64,000 nt of DNA from NCBI GenBank assembly GCA_037893225.1, contig JAZGUH010000363.1, forward strand, positions 186,001 through 250,000, written 5' to 3'. The DNA comes from Hippasteria phrygiana. Taxonomy: Eukaryota > Echinodermata > Asteroidea > Valvatida > Goniasteridae. Made by a program: the position numbers and the translations under genes. This document shows positions 17,784 through 30,497 of the stretch, piece after piece. The number at the start of each line of letters is the position of its first letter. Position 1 is the first letter of the stretch. The notes beneath the pieces are model-generated. The model searched no databases and was not told the DNA's origin. It worked only from the letters and a program-made list of their open reading frames with translations.

Positions 17784-19390
17784 TGCAGGTTTTAAGGGTG
17801 CGGGTTTTAAGGGTGCGGGTTTTAAGGGTGAGGGTTTTAAAAGTGCGGGTTTTAAGAGTGCGGGTTTTAAGAGTGCGGGTTTAAAGAGTGCTAGAGTTAG
17901 GGCCTTGTTACACACTGCAATTTTAACAAGCAATTTGTGGGCAAGTAACAGCGCTGCAGCCGAAAAGAAATTCTTCAAGTGCAATAAAGACATTTTTCTT
18001 CTTAAGACAATTTTGTGAAAATAAAAAATTCCATGTTTTTCTATGTGGAATTTGGTTGGACCCGATTGCCTGAAAATTGTCCTGTGTGACATGGCCCTTA
18101 GAGTGAGAGTGCTTGTGTTCGGGTTAGAATGTGAGAGTAAGAGATAGAGAGACAGAGAGACAGAGGTTTTAAGGGTGCGGGTTTTAAGGGTGCGGGTTTT
18201 AGGGGTGCGGGTTTTAGGGGTGCGGGTTTTAGGGGTGCGGGTTTTAGGGGTGCGGGTTTTAGGGGTGCGGGTTTTAGGGGTGCGGGTTTTAGGGGTGCGG
18301 GTTTTAGGGGTGCGGGTTTTAGGGGTGCGGGTTTTAGGGGTGCGGGTTTTAAGGGTGCGGGTTTTAAGGGTGCGGGTTTTAAGGGTGCGGGTTTTAAGGG
18401 TGAGGGTTTTAAAAGTGCGGGTTTTAAGAGTGCGGGTTTTAAGAGTGCGGGTTTTAAGAGTGCTAGAGTTAGGGCCTTGTTACACACTGCAATTTTAACA
18501 AGCAATTTGTGGGCAAGTAACAGCGCTGCAGCCGAAAAGAAATTCTTCAAGTGCAATAAAGACATTTTTCTTCTTAAGACAATTTTGTGAAAATAAATAA
18601 TTCCATGTTTTTCTATGTGGAATTTGGTTGGACCCGATTGCCTGAAAATTGTCCTGTGTGACATGGCCCTTAGAGTGAGAGTGCTTGTGTTCGGGTTAGA
18701 ATGTGAGAGTAAGAGATAGAGAGACAGAGGTTTTAAGGGTGCGGGTTTTAAGGGTGCGGGTTTTAGGGGTGCGGGTTTTAGGGGTGCGGGTTTTAAGGGT
18801 GCGGGTTTTAGGGGTGCGGGTTTTAAGGGTGCGGGTTTTAAGTTAGGGCCTTGTTACACAATGCAATTTTAACAAGCAATTTGTGGGCAAGTAACAGCGC
18901 TGCAGCCGAAAAGAAATTCTTCAAGTGCAATAAAGACATTTTTCTTCTTAAGACAATTTGGTGAAAATACAAAATTCCATGTTTTTCTATGTGGAATTTG
19001 GTTGGACCCGATTGCCTGAAAATTGTCCTGTGTGACATGGCCCTTAGAGTGAGAGTGCTTGTGTTCGGGTTAGAATGTGAGAGTAAGAGATAGAGAGACA
19101 GGGATAGATAGAGTGTTAGACTTACTCGTCTACAAAACACCATAGGTCTGTTGTGCTGATCTAAGCCCGCATCCTACAGCATGATTTCATATGCTCTCTA
19201 TCTCACTAGGCCTTTCAGTTCTGTCCAGGATAATCTTGTATGGCCTCGAGGTCTTGAACAGCCAGGAGCCGGAGGTTTATCTCTCCTGGAGTTGATGGAA
19301 AAATAGAGTAAGCGAGTTAGGGGTGTTCAAATTAGTTGTTAAGAGTTAAGGGTTTGAGTGCAAGTGTTAGGGTTAACGTTCAAGTTAGAG
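17784..19390. repeat. Higher-order segment 4
   Basis: 7 15-mers (lost-T marker); C 17897-18100; ~20; C 18469-18672; ~7; C 18843-19046; D 19101-19390. The tail at 18101 has a duplicated GAGACAGA. The C at 18469 is the first with AATAAATAATT. Confidence 0.9.
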
Positions 19391-20156
19391 TGCAGGTTTT
19401 AAGGGTGCGGGTTTTAGGGGTGCGGGTTTTAGGGGTGCGGGTTTTAGGGGTGCGGGTTTTAGGGGTGCGGGTTTTAGGGGTGCGGGTTTTAGGGGTGCGG
19501 GTTTTAGGGGTGCGGGTTTTAGGGGTGCGGGTTTTAGGGGTGCGGGTTTTAAGGGTGCGGGTTTTAAGAGTGCGGGTTTGAAGAGTGCGGGTTTTAAGAG
19601 TGCTAGAGTTAGGGCCTTGTTACACACTGCAATTTTAACAAGCAATTTGTGGGCAAGTAACAGCGCTGCAGCCGAAAAGAAATTCTTCAAGTGCAATAAA
19701 GACATTTTTCTTCTTAAGACAATTTTGTGAAAATAAATAATTCCATGTTTTTCTATGTGGAATTTGGTTGGACCCGATTGCCTGAAAATTGTCCTGTGTG
19801 ACATGGCCCTTAGAGTGAGAGTGCTTGTGTTCGGGTTAGAATGTGAGAGTAAGAGATAGAGAGACAGGGATAGATAGAGTGTTAGACTTACTCGTCTACA
19901 AAACACCATAGGTCTGTTGTGCTGATCTAAGCCCGCATCCTACAGCATGATTTCATATGCTCTCTATCTCACTAGGCCTTTCAGTTCTGTCCAGGATAAT
20001 CTTGTATGGCCTCGAGGTCTTGAACAGCCAGGAGCCGGAGGTTTATCTCTCCTGGAGTTGATGGAAAAATAGAGTAAGCGAGTTAGGGGTGTTCAAATTA
20101 GTTGTTAAGAGTTAAGGGATTGAGTGCAAGTGTTAGGGTTAACGTTCAAGTTAGAG
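19391..20156. repeat. Higher-order segment 5 (single C)
   Basis: 14 15-mers, mostly AGGGG units although it follows D; C 19609-19812 (AATAAATAATT form); D 19867-20156. One GGGTTTGAAGAG unit near 19575. Confidence 0.9.
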
Positions 20157-21776
20157 TGCAGGTTTTAAGGGTGCGGGTTTTAAGGGTGCGGGTTTTAAGG
20201 GTGCGGGTTTTAAGGGTGAGGGTTTTAAAAGTGCGGGTTTTAAGAGTGCGGGTTTTAAGAGTGCTAGAGTTAGGGCCTTGTTACACACTGCAATTTTAAC
20301 AAGCAATTTGTGGGCAAGTAACAGCGCTGCAGCCGAAAAGAAATTCTTCAAGTGCAATAAAGACATTTTTCTTCTTAGGACAATTTGGTGAAAATAAAAA
20401 ATTCCATGTTTTTCTATGTGGAATTTGGTTGGACCCGATTGCCTGAAAATTGTCCTGTGTGACATGGCCCTTAGAGTGAGAGTGCTTGTGTTCGGGTTAG
20501 AATGTGAGAGTAAGAGATAGAGAGACAGAGGTTTTAAGGGTGCGGGTTTTAAGGGTGCGGGTTTTAGGGGTGCGGGTTTTAGGGGTGCGGGTTTTAGGGG
20601 TGCGGGTTTTAGGGGTGCGGGTTTTAGGGGTGCGGGTTTTAGGGGTGCGGGTTTTAGGGGTGCGGGTTTTAGGGGTGCGGGTTTTAGGGGTGCGGGTTTT
20701 AGGGGTGCGGGTTTTAAGTTAGGGCCTTGTTAGACAATGCAATTTTAACAAGCAATTTGTGGGCAAGTAACAGCGCTGCAGCCGAAAAGAAATTCTTCAA
20801 GTGCAATAAAGACATTTTTCTTCTTAAGACAATTTTGTGAAAATAAAAAATTCCATGTTTTTCTATGTGGAATTTGGTTGGACCCGATTGCCTGAAAATT
20901 GTCCTGTGTGACATGGCCCTTAGAGTGAGAGTGCTTGTGTTCGGGTTAGAATGTGAGAGTAAGAGATAGAGAGACAGAGGTTTTAAGGGTGCGGGTTTTA
21001 GGGGGTGCGGGTTTTAGGGGTGCAGGTTTTAGGGGTGCGGGTTTTAGGGGTGCGGGTTTTAGGGGTGCGGGTTTTAGGGGTGCGGGTTTTAGGGGTGCGG
21101 GTTTTAGGGGTGCGGGTTTTAGGGGTGCGGGTTTTAAGGGTGCGGGTTTTAGGGGTGCGGGTTTTAGGGGTGCGGGTTTTAAGGGTGCGGGTTTTAGGGG
21201 TGCGGGTTTTAAGGGTGCGGGTTTTAAGTTAGGGCCTTGTTACACAATGCAATTTTAACAAGCAATTTGTGGGCAAGTAACAGCGCTGCAGCCGAAAAGA
21301 AATTCTTCAAGTGCAATAAAGACATTTTTCTTCTTAAGACAATTTGGTGAAAATACAAAATTCCATGTTTTTCTATGTGGAATTTGGTTGGACCCGATTG
21401 CCTGAAAATTGTCCTGTGTGACATGGCCCTTAGAGTGAGAGTGCTTGTGTTCGGGTTAGAATGTGAGAGTAAGAGATAGAGAGACAGGGATAGATAGAGT
21501 GTTAGACTTACTCGTCTACAAAACACCATAGGTCTGTTGTGCTGATCTAAGCCCGCATCCTACAGCATGATTTCATATGCTCTCTATCTCACTAGGCCTT
21601 TCAGTTCTGTCCAGGATAATCTTGTATGGCCTCGAGGTCTTGAACAGCCAGGAGCCGGAGGTTTATCTCTCCTGGAGTTGATGGAAAAATAGAGTAAGCG
21701 AGTTAGGGGTGTTCAAATTAGTTGTTAAGAGTTAAGGGTTTGAGTGCAAGTGTTAGGGTTAACGTTCAAGTTAGAG
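20157..21776. repeat. Higher-order segment 6
   Basis: 7 15-mers; C 20270-20473; ~12; C 20719-20922; ~16; C 21229-21432; D 21487-21776. The C at 20719 has TTAGACAATG in place of TTACACAATG. The array at 20978 has one 16-bp GGGGG unit and one GCAGG unit. Confidence 0.9.
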
Positions 21777-22941
21777 TGCAGGTTTTAAGGGTGCGGGTTT
21801 TAAGGGTGCGGGTTTTAAGGGTGAGGGTTTTAAAAGTGCGGGTTTTAAGAGTGCGGGTTTTAAGAGTGCTAGAGTTAGGGCCTTGTTACACACTGCAATT
21901 TTAACAAGCAATTTGTGGGCAAGTAACAGCGCTGCAGCCGAAAAGAAATTCTTCAAGTGCAATAAAGACATTTTTCTTCTTAAGACAATTTTGTGAAAAT
22001 AACAAATTCCATGTTTTTCTATGTGGAATTTGGTTGGACCCGATTGCCTGAAAATTGTCCTGTGTGACATGGCCCTTAGAGTGAGAGTGCTTGTGTTCGG
22101 GTTAGAATGTGAGAGTAAGAGATAGAGAGACAGAGGTTTTAAGGGTGCGGGTTTTAGGGGTGCGGGTTTTAGGGGTGCGGGTTTTAGGGGTGCGGGTTTT
22201 AGGGGTGCGGGTTTTAGGGGTGCGGGTTTTAGGGGTGCGGGTTTTAGGGGTGCGGGTTTTAGGGGTGCGGGTTTTAGGGGTGCGGGTTTTAGGGGTGCGG
22301 GTTTTAGGGGTGCGGGTTTTAGGGGTGCGGGTTTTAAGAGTGCGGGTTTTAAGAGTGCGGGTTTTAAGAGTGCGGGTTTTAAGAGTGCTAGAGTTAGGGC
22401 CTTGTTACACACTGCAATTTTAACAAGCAATTTGTGGGCAAGTAACAGCGCTGCAGCCGAAAAGAAATTCTTCAAGTGCAATAAAGACATTTTTCTTCTT
22501 AGGACAATTTGGTGAAAATAAAAAATTCCATGTTTTTCTATGTGGAATTTGGTTGGACCCGATTGCCTGAAAATTGTCCTGTGTGACATGGCCCTTAGAG
22601 TGAGAGTGCTTGTGTTCGGGTTAGAATGTGAGAGTAAGAGATAGAGAGACAGGGATAGATAGAGTGTTAGACTTACTCGTCTACAAAACACCATAGGTCT
22701 GTTGTGCTGATCTAAGCCCACATCCTACAGCATGATTTCATATGCTCTCTATCTCACTAGGCCTTTCAGTTCTGTCCAGGATAATCTTGTATGGCCTCGA
22801 GGTCTTGAACAGCCAGGAGCCGGAGGTTTATCTCTCCTGGAGTTGATGGAAAAATAGAGTAAGCGAGTTAGGGGTGTTCAAATTAGTTGTTAAGAGTTAA
22901 GGGTTTGAGTGCAAGTGTTAGGGTTAACGTTCAAGTTAGAG
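21777..22941. repeat. Higher-order segment 7
   Basis: 6 15-mers; C 21875-22078; ~17; C 22394-22597; D 22652-22941. The C at 21875 has a private AATAACAAATT. The array at 22134 passes from AGGGG straight to AAGAG units with no GAGGG boundary unit. Confidence 0.9.
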
Positions 22942-24561
22942 TGCAGGTTTTAAGGGTGCGGGTTTTAAGGGTGCGGGTTTTAAGGGTGAGGGTTTTAAAA
23001 GTGCGGGTTTTAAGAGTGCGGGTTTTAAGAGTGCGGGTTTAAAGAGTGCTAGAGTTAGGGCCTTGTTACACACTGCAATTTTAACAAGCAATTTGTGGGC
23101 AAGTAACAGCGCTGCAGCCGAAAAGAAATTCTTCAAGTGCAATAAAGACATTTTTCTTCTTAAGACAATTTTGTGAAAATAAAAAATTCCATGTTTTTCT
23201 ATGTGGAATTTGGTTGGACCCGATTGCCTGAAAATTGTCCTGTGTGACATGGCCCTTAGAGTGAGAGTGCTTGTGTTCGGGTTAGAATGTGAGAGTAAGA
23301 GATAAAGAGACAGAGGTTTTAAGGGTGCGGGTTTTAAGGGTGCGGGTTTTAGGGGTGCGGGTTTTAGGGGTGCGGGTTTTAGGGGTGCGGGTTTTAGGGG
23401 TGCGGGTTTTAGGGGTGCGGGTTTTAGGGGTGCGGGTTTTAGGGGTGCGGGTTTTAGGGGTGCGGGTTTTAGGGGTGCGGGTTTTAGGGGTGCGGGTTTT
23501 AGGGGTGCAGGTTTTAGGGGTGCGGGTTTTAAGGGTGCGGGTTTTAAGTTAGGGCCTTGTTACACAATGCAATTTTAACAAGCAATTTGTGGGCAAGTAA
23601 CAGCGCTGCAGCCGAAAAGAAATTCTTCAAGTGCAATAAAGACATTTTTCTTCTTAAGACAATTTTGTGAAAATAAAAAATTCCATGTTTTTCTATGTGG
23701 AATTTGGTTGGACCCGATTGCCTGAAAATTGTCCTGTGTGACATGGCCCTTAGAGTGAGAGTGCTTGTGTTCGGGTTAGAATGTGAGAGTAAGAGATAGA
23801 GAGACAGAGGTTTTAAGGGTGCGGGTTTTAGGGGGTGCGGGTTTTAGGGGTGCGGGTTTTAGGGGTGCGGGTTTTAGGGGTGCGGGTTTTAGGGGTGCGG
23901 GTTTTAGGGGTGCGGGTTTTAAGGGTGCGGGTTTTAGGGGTGCGGGTTTTAGGGGTGCGGGTTTTAAGGGTGCGGGTTTTAGGGGTGCGGGTTTTAAGGG
24001 TGCGGGTTTTAAGTTAGGGCCTTGTTACACAATGCAATTTTAACAAGCAATTTGTGGGCAAGTAACAGCGCTGCAGCCGAAAAGAAATTCTTCAAGTGCA
24101 ATAAAGACATTTTTCTTCTTAAGACAATTTGGTGAAAATACAAAATTCCATGTTTTTCTATGTGGAATTTGGTTGGACCCGATTGCCTGAAAATTGTCCT
24201 GTGTGACATGGCCCTTAGAGTGAGAGTGCTTGTGTTCGGGTTAGAATGTGAGAGTAAGAGATAGAGAGACAGGGATAGATAGAGTGTTAGACTTACTCGT
24301 CTACAAAACACCATAGGTCTGTTGTGCTGATCTAAGCCCGCATCCTACAGCATGATTTCATATGCTCTCTATCTCACTAGGCCTTTCAGTTCTGTCCAGG
24401 ATAATCTTGTATGGCCTCGAGGTCTTGAACAGCCAGGAGCCGGAGGTTTATCTCTCCTGGAGTTGATGGAAAAATAGAGTAAGCGAGTTAGGGGTGTTCA
24501 AATTAGTTGTTAAGAGTTAAGGGTTTGAGTGCAAGTGTTAGGGTTAACGTTCAAGTTAGAG
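22942..24561. repeat. Higher-order segment 8
   Basis: 7 15-mers (lost-T marker); C 23055-23258; ~16; C 23549-23752; ~14 with a GGGGG unit; C 24014-24217; D 24272-24561 (gcccGc form). It is homologous to segments 11 and 13, differing from them mainly in array length. Confidence 0.9.
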
Positions 24562-25741
24562 TGCAGGTTTTAAGGGTGCGGGTTTTAAGGGTGCGGGTTT
24601 TAAGGGTGCGGGTTTTAAGGGTGAGGGTTTTAAAAGTGCGGGTTTTAAGAGTGCGGGTTTTAAGAGTGCTAGAGTTAGGGCCTTGTTACACACTGCAATT
24701 TTAACAAGCAATTTGTGGGCAAGTAACAGCGCTGCAGCCGAAAAGAAATTCTTCAAGTGCAATAAAGACATTTTTCTTCTTAAGACAATTTTGTGAAAAT
24801 AAAAAATTCCATGTTTTTCTATGTGGAATTTGGTTGGACCCGATTGCCTGAAAATTGTCCTGTGTGACATGGCCCTTAGAGTGAGAGTGCTTGTGTTCGG
24901 GTTAGAATGTGAGAGTAAGAGATAGAGAGACAGAGGTTTTAAGGGTGCGGGTTTTAGGGGTGCGGGTTTTAGGGGTGCGGGTTTTAGGGGTGCGGGTTTT
25001 AGGGGTGCGGGTTTTAGGGGTGCGGGTTTTAGGGGTGCGGGTTTTAGGGGTGCGGGTTTTAGGGTGCGGGTTTTAAGGGTGCGGGTTTTAAGGGTGCGGG
25101 TTTTAAGGGTGAGGGTTTTAAGAGTGCGGGTTTTAAGAGTGCGGGTTTTAAGAGTGCGGGTTTTAAGAGTGCGGGTTTTAAGAGTGCTAGAGTTAGGGCC
25201 TTGTTACACACTGCAATTTTAACAAGCAATTTGTGGGCAAGTAACAGCGCTGCAGCCGAAAAGAAATTCTTCAAGTGCAATAAAGACATTTTTCTTCTTA
25301 GGACAATTTGGTGAAAATAAAAAATTCCATGTTTTTCTATGTGGAATTTGGTTGGACCCGATTGCCTGAAAATTGTCCTGTGTGACATGGCCCTTAGAGT
25401 GAGAGTGCTTGTGTTCGGGTTAGAATGTGAGAGTAAGAGATAGAGAGACAGGGATAGATAGAGTGTTAGACTTACTCGTCTACAAAACACCATAGGTCTG
25501 TTGTGCTGATCTAAGCCCACATCCTACAGCATGATTTCATATGCTCTCTATCTCACGAGGCCTTTCAGTTCTGTCCAGGATAATCTTGTATGGCCTCGAG
25601 GTCTTGAACAGCCAGGAGCCGGAGGTTTATCTCTCCTGGAGTTGATGGAAAAATAGAGTAAGCGAGTTAGGGGTGTTCAAATTAGTTGTTAAAGAGTTAA
25701 GGGTTTGAGTGCAAGTGTTAGGGTTAACGTTCAAGTTAGAG
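24562..25741. repeat. Higher-order segment 9
   Basis: 7 15-mers; C 24675-24878; ~17 with a 14-bp unit near 25060; C 25193-25396 (TTAGGACAATT form); D 25451-25741. This D has an extra A (GTTGTTAAAGAG). It is repeated as segment 14, 5,936 bp downstream. Confidence 0.9.
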
Positions 25742-26401
25742 TGCGGGTTTTAGGGGTGCGGGTTTTAGGGTGCGGGTTTTAAGGGTGAGGGTTTTAAGAG
25801 TGCGGGTTTTAAGAGTGCGGGTTTTAAGAGTGCGGGTTTTAAGAGTGCTAGAGTTAGGGCCTTGTTACACACTGCAATTTTAACAAGCAATTTGTGGGCA
25901 AGTAACAGCGCTGCAGCCGAAAAGAAATTCTTCAAGTGCAATAAAGACATTTTTCTTCTTAGGACAATTTGGTGAAAATAAAAAATTCCATGTTTTTCTA
26001 TGTGGAATTTGGTTGGACCCGATTGCCTGAAAATTGTCCTGTGTGACATGGCCCTTAGAGTGAGAGTGCTTGTGTTCGGGTTAGAATGTGAGAGTAAGAG
26101 ATAGAGAGACAGGGATAGATAGAGTGTTAGACTTACTCGTCTACAAAACACCATAGGTCTGTTGTGCTGATCTAAGCCCACATCCTACAGCATGATTTCA
26201 TATGCTCTCTATCTCACTAGGCCTTTCAGTTCTGTCCAGGATAATCTTGTATGGCCTCGAGGTCTTGAACAGCCAGGAGCCGGAGGTTTATCTCTCCTGG
26301 AGTTGATGGAAAAATAGAGTAAGCGAGTTAGGGGTGTTCAAATTAGTTGTTAAGAGTTAAGGGTTTGAGTGCAAGTGTTAGGGTTAACGTTCAAGTTAGA
26401 G
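25742..26401. repeat. Higher-order segment 10 (single C)
   Basis: 7 15-mers with an AGGGG unit and a 14-bp unit at the start; C 25854-26057; D 26112-26401. It matches segment 15 in every landmark, 5,935 bp downstream. Confidence 0.9.
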
Positions 26402-28051
26402 TGCAGGTTTTAAGGGTGCGGGTTTTAAGGGTGCGGGTTTTAAGGGTGAGGGTTTTAAAAGTGCGGGTTTTAAGAGTGCGGGTTTTAAGAGTGCGGGTTT
26501 AAAGAGTGCTAGAGTTAGGGCCTTGTTACACACTGCAATTTTAACAAGCAATTTGTGGGCAAGTAACAGCGCTGCAGCCGAAAAGAAATTCTTCAAGTGC
26601 AATAAAGACATTTTTCTTCTTAAGACAATTTTGTGAAAATAAAAAATTCCATGTTTTTCTATGTGGAATTTGGTTGGACCCGATTGCCTGAAAATTGTCC
26701 TGTGTGACATGGCCCTTAGAGTGAGAGTGCTTGTGTTCGGGTTAGAATGTGAGAGTAAGAGATAAAGAGACAGAGGTTTTAAGGGTGCGGGTTTTAAGGG
26801 TGCGGGTTTTAGGGGTGCGGGTTTTAGGGGTGCGGGTTTTAGGGGTGCGGGTTTTAGGGGTGCGGGTTTTAGGGGTGCGGGTTTTAGGGGTGCGGGTTTT
26901 AGGGGTGCGGGTTTTAGGGGTGCGGGTTTTAGGGGTGCGGGTTTTAAGTTAGGGCCTTGTTACACAATGCAATTTTAACAAGCAATTTGTGGGCAAGTAA
27001 CAGCGCTGCAGCCGAAAAGAAATTCTTCAAGTGCAATAAAGACATTTTTCTTCTTAAGACAATTTTGTGAAAATAAAAAATTCCATGTTTTTCTATGTGG
27101 AATTTGGTTGGACCCGATTGCCTGAAAATTGTCCTGTGTGACATGGCCCTTAGAGTGAGAGTGCTTGTGTTCGGGTTAGAATGTGAGAGTAAGAGATAGA
27201 GAGACAGAGGTTTTAAGGGTGCGGGTTTTAGGGGGTGCGGGTTTTAGGGGTGCGGGTTTTAGGGGTGCGGGTTTTAGGGGTGCGGGTTTTAGGGGTGCAG
27301 GTTTTAAGGGTGCGGGTTTTAGGGGTGCGGGTTTTAGGGGTGCGGGTTTTAGGGGTGCGGGTTTTAGGGGTGCGGGTTTTAGGGGTGCGGGTTTTAGGGG
27401 TGCGGGTTTTAAGGGTGCGGGTTTTAGGGGTGCGGGTTTTAGGGGTGCGGGTTTTAAGGGTGCGGGTTTTAGGGGTGCGGGTTTTAAGGGTGCGGGTTTT
27501 AAGTTAGGGCCTTGTTACACAATGCAATTTTAACAAGCAATTTGTGGGCAAGTAACAGCGCTGCAGCCGAAAAGAAATTCTTCAAGTGCAATAAAGACAT
27601 TTTTCTTCTTAAGACAATTTGGTGAAAATACAAAATTCCATGTTTTTCTATGTGGAATTTGGTTGGACCCGATTGCCTGAAAATTGTCCTGTGTGACATG
27701 GCCCTTAGAGTGAGAGTGCTTGTGTTCGGGTTAGAATGTGAGAGTAAGAGATAGAGAGACAGGGATAGATAGAGTGTTAGACTTACTCGTCTACAAAACA
27801 CCATAGGTCTGTTGTGCTGATCTAAGCCCGCATCCTACAGCATGATTTCATATGCTCTCTATCTCACTAGGCCTTTCAGTTCTGTCCAGGATAATCTTGT
27901 ATGGCCTCGAGGTCTTGAACAGCCAGGAGCCGGAGGTTTATCTCTCCTGGAGTTGATGGAAAAATAGAGTAAGCGAGTTAGGGGTGTTCAAATTAGTTGT
28001 TAAGAGTTAAGGGTTTGAGTGCAAGTGTTAGGGTTAACGTTCAAGTTAGAG
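26402..28051. repeat. Higher-order segment 11
   Basis: 7 15-mers (lost-T marker); C 26515-26718; ~12; C 26949-27152; ~20 with a GGGGG unit and a GCAGG unit; C 27504-27707; D 27762-28051 (gcccGc). The array at 27208 matches the one at 29654 in length and unit order, apart from one base in the latter. Confidence 0.9.
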
Positions 28052-28772
28052 TGCAGGTTTTAAGGGTGCGGGTTTTAAGGGTGCGGGTTTTAAGGGTGCG
28101 GGTTTTAAGGGTGCGGGTTTTAAGGGTGCGGGTTTTAAGGGTGCGGGTTTTAAGGGTGAGGGTTTTAAGAGTGCGGGTTTTAAGAGTGCGGGTTTTAAGA
28201 GTGCGGGTTTTAAGAGTGCTAGAGTTAGGGCCTTGTTACACACTGCAATTTTAACAAGCAATTTGTGGGCAAGTAACAGCGCTGCAGCCGAAAAGAAATT
28301 CTTCAAGTGCAATAAAGACATTTTTCTTCTTAGGACAATTTGGTGAAAATAAAAAATTCCATGTTTTTCTATGTGGAATTTGGTTGGACCCGATTGCCTG
28401 AAAATTGTCCTGTGTGACATGGCCCTTAGAGTGAGAGTGCTTGTGTTCGGGTTAGAATGTGAGAGTAAGAGATAGAGAGACAGGGATAGATAGAGTGTTA
28501 GACTTACTCGTCTACAAAACACCATAGGTCTGTTGTGCTGATCTAAGCCCACATCCTACAGCATGATTTCATATGCTCTCTATCTCACTAGGCCTTTCAG
28601 TTCTGTCCAGGATAATCTTGTATGGCCTCGAGGTCTTGAACAGCCAGGAGCCGGAGGTTTATCTCTCCTGGAGTTGATGGAAAAATAGAGTAAGCGAGTT
28701 AGGGGTGTTCAAATTAGTTGTTAAGAGTTAAGGGTTTGAGTGCAAGTGTTAGGGTTAACGTTCAAGTTAGAG
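28052..28772. repeat. Higher-order segment 12 (single C)
   Basis: 11 15-mers, longer than most arrays after D; C 28225-28428 (TTAGGACAATT form); D 28483-28772 (gcccAc). Confidence 0.9.
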
Positions 28773-30497
28773 TGCAGGTTTTAAGGGTGCGGGTTTTAAG
28801 GGTGCGGGTTTTAAGGGTGAGGGTTTTAAAAGTGCGGGTTTTAAGAGTGCGGGTTTTAAGAGTGCGGGTTTAAAGAGTGCTAGAGTTAGGGCCTTGTTAC
28901 ACACTGCAATTTTAACAAGCAATTTGTGGGCAAGTAACAGCGCTGCAGCCGAAAAGAAATTCTTCAAGTGCAATAAAGACATTTTTCTTCTTAAGACAAT
29001 TTTGTGAAAATAAAAAATTCCATGTTTTTCTATGTGGAATTTGGTTGGACCCGATTGCCTGAAAATTGTCCTGTGTGACATGGCCCTTAGAGTGAGAGTG
29101 CTTGTGTTCGGGTTAGAATGTGAGAGTAAGAGATAAAGAGACAGAGGTTTTAAGGGTGCGGGTTTTAAGGGTGCGGGTTTTAGGGGTGCGGGTTTTAGGG
29201 GTGCGGGTTTTAGGGGTGCGGGTTTTAGGGGTGCGGGTTTTAGGGGTGCGGGTTTTAGGGGTGCGGGTTTTAGGGGTGCGGGTTTTAGGGGTGCGGGTTT
29301 TAGGGGTGCGGGTTTTAGGGGTGCGGGTTTTAGGGGTGCGGGTTTTAGGGGTGCGGGTTTTAAGGGTGCGGGTTTTAAGGGTGCGGGTTTTAAGTTAGGG
29401 CCTTGTTACACAATGCAATTTTAACAAGCAATTTGTGGGCAAGTAACAGCGCTGCAGCCGAAAAGAAATTCTTCAAGTGCAATAAAGACATTTTTCTTCT
29501 TAAGACAATTTTGTGAAAATAAAAAATTCCATGTTTTTCTATGTGGAATTTGGTTGGACCCGATTGCCTGAAAATTGTCCTGTGTGACATGGCCCTTAGA
29601 GTGAGAGTGCTTGTGTTCGGGTTAGAATGTGAGAGTAAGAGATAGAGAGACAGAGGTTTTAAGGGTGCGGGTTTTAGGGGGTGCGGGTTTTAGGGGTGCG
29701 GGTTTTAGGGGTGCGGGTTTTAGGGGTGCGGGTTTTAGGGGTGCAGGTTTTAAGGGTGCGGGTTTTAGGGGTGCGGGGTTTAGGGGTGCGGGTTTTAGGG
29801 GTGCGGGTTTTAGGGGTGCGGGTTTTAGGGGTGCGGGTTTTAGGGGTGCGGGTTTTAAGGGTGCGGGTTTTAGGGGTGCGGGTTTTAGGGGTGCGGGTTT
29901 TAAGGGTGCGGGTTTTAGGGGTGCGGGTTTTAAGGGTGCGGGTTTTAAGTTAGGGCCTTGTTACACAATGCAATTTTAACAAGCAATTTGTGGGCAAGTA
30001 ACAGCGCTGCAGCCGAAAAGAAATTCTTCAAGTGCAATAAAGACATTTTTCTTCTTAAGACAATTTGGTGAAAATACAAAATTCCATGTTTTTCTATGTG
30101 GAATTTGGTTGGACCCGATTGCCTGAAAATTGTCCTGTGTGACATGGCCCTTAGAGTGAGAGTGCTTGTGTTCGGGTTAGAATGTGAGAGTAAGAGATAG
30201 AGAGACAGGGATAGATAGAGTGTTAGACTTACTCGTCTACAAAACACCATAGGTCTGTTGTGCTGATCTAAGCCCGCATCCTACAGCATGATTTCATATG
30301 CTCTCTATCTCACTAGGCCTTTCAGTTCTGTCCAGGATAATCTTGTATGGCCTCGAGGTCTTGAACAGCCAGGAGCCGGAGGTTTATCTCTCCTGGAGTT
30401 GATGGAAAAATAGAGTAAGCGAGTTAGGGGTGTTCAAATTAGTTGTTAAGAGTTAAGGGTTTGAGTGCAAGTGTTAGGGTTAACGTTCAAGTTAGAG
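28773..30497. repeat. Higher-order segment 13
   Basis: 7 15-mers (lost-T marker); C 28886-29089; ~17; C 29395-29598; ~20; C 29950-30153; D 30208-30497 (gcccGc). The third array carries GCGGGGTTTAGG near 29775, the only difference noticed from the array at 27208. Confidence 0.9.
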